This document shows positions 62,603-64,000 of a stretch of 64,000 nucleotides of DNA, piece by piece. The stretch is taken from the NCBI RefSeq assembly GCF_013390595.1, contig NZ_JACAWV010000022.1:1116001-1180000 (forward strand), in the 5' to 3' direction. The translations under genes and the position numbers were made by a program. Source of the stretch: Rhizobium sp. RM (GTDB lineage Bacteria; Pseudomonadota; Alphaproteobacteria; Rhizobiales; Rhizobiaceae). Below the pieces are notes generated by a model that had not been told where the DNA came from, did no database searches, and saw nothing but the letters and a program-made list of their open reading frames with translations. The first letter of the stretch is position 1. Every line of letters starts with the position of its first letter.

Positions 62603-63547
62603 GTGAAACATTTTCTTATCAGCACATTCCTGGCAGGCGCGATCGCTCTTCCGGCGGCAGCCGCCGACTACATGATCATCGCTCCGGCAAATCCGGGCGG
62701 CGGCTGGGACCAGACGGCACGCTCGCTGCAAACCGTTCTCCAGGAAGAAGGCATTTCCAAGAGCGTGCAGGTACAGAACGTCCCGGGCGCTGGCGGCACC
62801 ATCGGTCTGGCACAGTTTGCCAGCCAGCAGAAGGGCAACCCGAATGCCCTGATCGTTGGCGGTTACGTCATGGTTGGTGCGATCCTGACAAACAAGTCCC
62901 CGGTAACCTTGAACGAAGTGACCCCGGTTGCCCGTCTGACCGGTGAATACGAAGCCATCGTTGTACCCGCATCCTCCGACATCAAGACGATCAAGGATCT
63001 GATCGAGAAGCTGAAGAGCGATCCGGGCAGCGTATCCTGGGGCGGCGGTTCGGCTGGCGGCACCGACCACATCACCGCGGGCCTGATTGCCAAGGCGGCT
63101 GGCGTCGATCCGACCAAGATCAACTACATCGCCTATTCCGGCGGCGGCGAAGCGCTTGCCTCGATCCTCGGCTCGCAGGTCACGGCCGGTATTTCCAGCT
63201 ACGGCGAATTCGAAAGCCAGGTTAAGGCCGGCACGCTGCGCCTGCTTGCAGTCTCCAGCGAAGAAAAGCTCGAAGGCATCGATGCTCCGACGCTGAAGGA
63301 AAGCGGTCTCGATGTCGTCGTTCAGAACTGGCGTATGGTCGCGGCTCCTCCCGGCCTGACACCGGATCAGGAAAAGGCTGTTAACGCCGACATCGAAAAG
63401 CTCGCCAAGTCCGCCAAGTGGCAGGAAACGCTGAAGACCAAGGGCTGGATGGACACCTATCTCGCCGGTGACGAGTTCAAGGCACAGCTTGCCAAGGACA
63501 CCACCTCCACAGAAGCGATCCTCAAAGACATCGGACTTGTAAAATGA
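62603..63547 (+). CDS. tctC: Tripartite tricarboxylate transporter receptor TctC
   Basis: Periplasmic receptor of a TTT-family carboxylate importer, 314 residues. It starts at a GTG with a near-perfect GAGGAGGG site. Signal peptide ends at [28 protein letters not shown] and [16 protein letters not shown] are the TctC hallmarks, including the Asp that contacts the carboxylate through water. Its stop overlaps the tctB start by 4 nt. Controlled most likely by the TctDE-like pair upstream. Confidence 0.92.
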   Translation: MKHFLISTFLAGAIALPAAAADYMIIAPANPGGGWDQTARSLQTVLQEEGISKSVQVQNVPGAGGTIGLAQFASQQKGNPNALIVGGYVMVGAILTNKSPVTLNEVTPVARLTGEYEAIVVPASSDIKTIKDLIEKLKSDPGSVSWGGGSAGGTDHITAGLIAKAAGVDPTKINYIAYSGGGEALASILGSQVTAGISSYGEFESQVKAGTLRLLAVSSEEKLEGIDAPTLKESGLDVVVQNWRMVAAPPGLTPDQEKAVNADIEKLAKSAKWQETLKTKGWMDTYLAGDEFKAQLAKDTTSTEAILKDIGLVK

Positions 63548-64000
63548 GCCAGGGTTTTAACCCTTCCCGCGAACAAAAGCGCCGCCCTGACTGGGCGGCG
63601 CTGCTGATCGCCGTCGCCCTCGTCGCCGTTGCCTGTGTGATCTTCTGGGATAGCGCACGCCTCGCCAGTGTTACCGGATATTCGCCGGTCGGTCCGGCCA
63701 CCGTGCCCTACGCCATCGGATTCTGTCTGATCGGGCTGGCCATCTGGACAGCCATCGAGGCCTGGCGCAACGATTTCCCGGCCCGTGACAAGCAGGAAGT
63801 CGGACCCGTCGTCTGGGTCGTTGCCGGTCTTGCAGCGCAGATGCTGCTGCTGAAAGTCGCAGGTTTTTCGATTGCAACCGGTCTGCTCTTTGCCTTTACG
63901 GCCCGCGCCTTCGGAAAACGCAAGCTTTGGTATTCTATCCCGCTCGGGATCGTTCTGAGCTTCATCGTGTGGTTCATTTTTGCGCGGCTCCTGCAACTTT
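63544..64000 (+). CDS. tctB: Tripartite tricarboxylate transporter small membrane subunit TctB (partial)
   Basis: The first 152 codons of a TctB protein, cut by the window end. It begins [30 protein letters not shown]; four helices are visible with the family stretch GYSPVGPATVPYAIGFCLIGLAIW. TctA, the large channel subunit, is expected just beyond the window. Coupled to tctC by an ATGA overlap. Confidence 0.88.
   Translation, partial: MSQGFNPSREQKRRPDWAALLIAVALVAVACVIFWDSARLASVTGYSPVGPATVPYAIGFCLIGLAIWTAIEAWRNDFPARDKQEVGPVVWVVAGLAAQMLLLKVAGFSIATGLLFAFTARAFGKRKLWYSIPLGIVLSFIVWFIFARLLQL

Overview
The window is chromosomal DNA from an alphaproteobacterium of the order Rhizobiales, most likely Rhizobiaceae of the Agrobacterium/Rhizobium type. 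The evidence is a GSII-type glutamine synthetase with a divergent GstI-family inhibitor gene, a tight sciP-fliJ-ctrA-chpT cell-cycle cluster with TTAA-N7-TTAA (CtrA) and GANTC (CcrM) motifs, an alphaproteobacterial RpoH, and uniformly GC-rich coding DNA. I see no insertion sequence, prophage, CRISPR array, rRNA or tRNA. The region reads as ordinary, densely packed chromosome with about 58 genes.

Left part (1-14,000), nitrogen: urtABCDE (urea ABC transporter, minus strand) is followed by a divergent gstI/glnII pair with a sigma-54 promoter and a candidate NtrC site. Next come an SDR oxidoreductase and a two-gene signalling operon: a 1133-residue hybrid histidine kinase whose sensor part is an NCS1-type permease, and a LuxR-family response regulator. 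cysQ lies beyond it. From 14,300 to 20,000 is a complete branched-chain amino-acid transporter (livHMGF, a small membrane protein, then the binding protein behind a leader with alternative inverted repeats).

Centre (20,000-38,700), cell cycle and housekeeping: sciP, fliJ, ctrA, chpT and an eipA-like DUF1134 gene lie within about 6 kb, mixed with small accessory genes (GNATs, DUF1059, TetR/RidA pair with three operators). Then come a coiled-coil membrane protein, a TrmH-type RNA methyltransferase, an RluA-type pseudouridine synthase, a SAM methyltransferase-like gene, rpoH, a large acidic single-pass membrane protein, purA, an EamA transporter and a degenerate BTLCP-type peptidase homologue.

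Right part (38,700-64,000), catabolism, detoxification and iron: a creatininase-family hydrolase, a LysR regulator and an ABC transporter/amidohydrolase/FAD-oxidase operon form a probable catabolic regulon for an unidentified N-containing compound. A near-identical promoter motif lies in front of the hydrolase and the transport operon. There follow a quinone reductase-like flavoprotein, a lytic transglycosylase-like lipoprotein with a perfect CtrA box, a second RidA, an mhqD/mhqO-like pair, a siderophore-interacting protein, ung, a glyoxalase-family protein and ybaN. Next is a heme import/utilisation locus (hmuTUV divergent from an IsdG-type monooxygenase and hutX), a YbaY-META protein and purU. 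The window ends in a TctDE-like two-component system, a periplasmic binding protein and tctC-tctB, the last cut by the window edge.

The most notable observations are the NCS1-permease/cysteine-cluster hybrid kinase, the LysR-creatininase-ABC regulon with its shared box, the livK leader, the CtrA-type sites in front of sciP, fliJ, chpT/eipA and the lipoprotein gene, and the peptidase homologue that has lost two of three catalytic residues.
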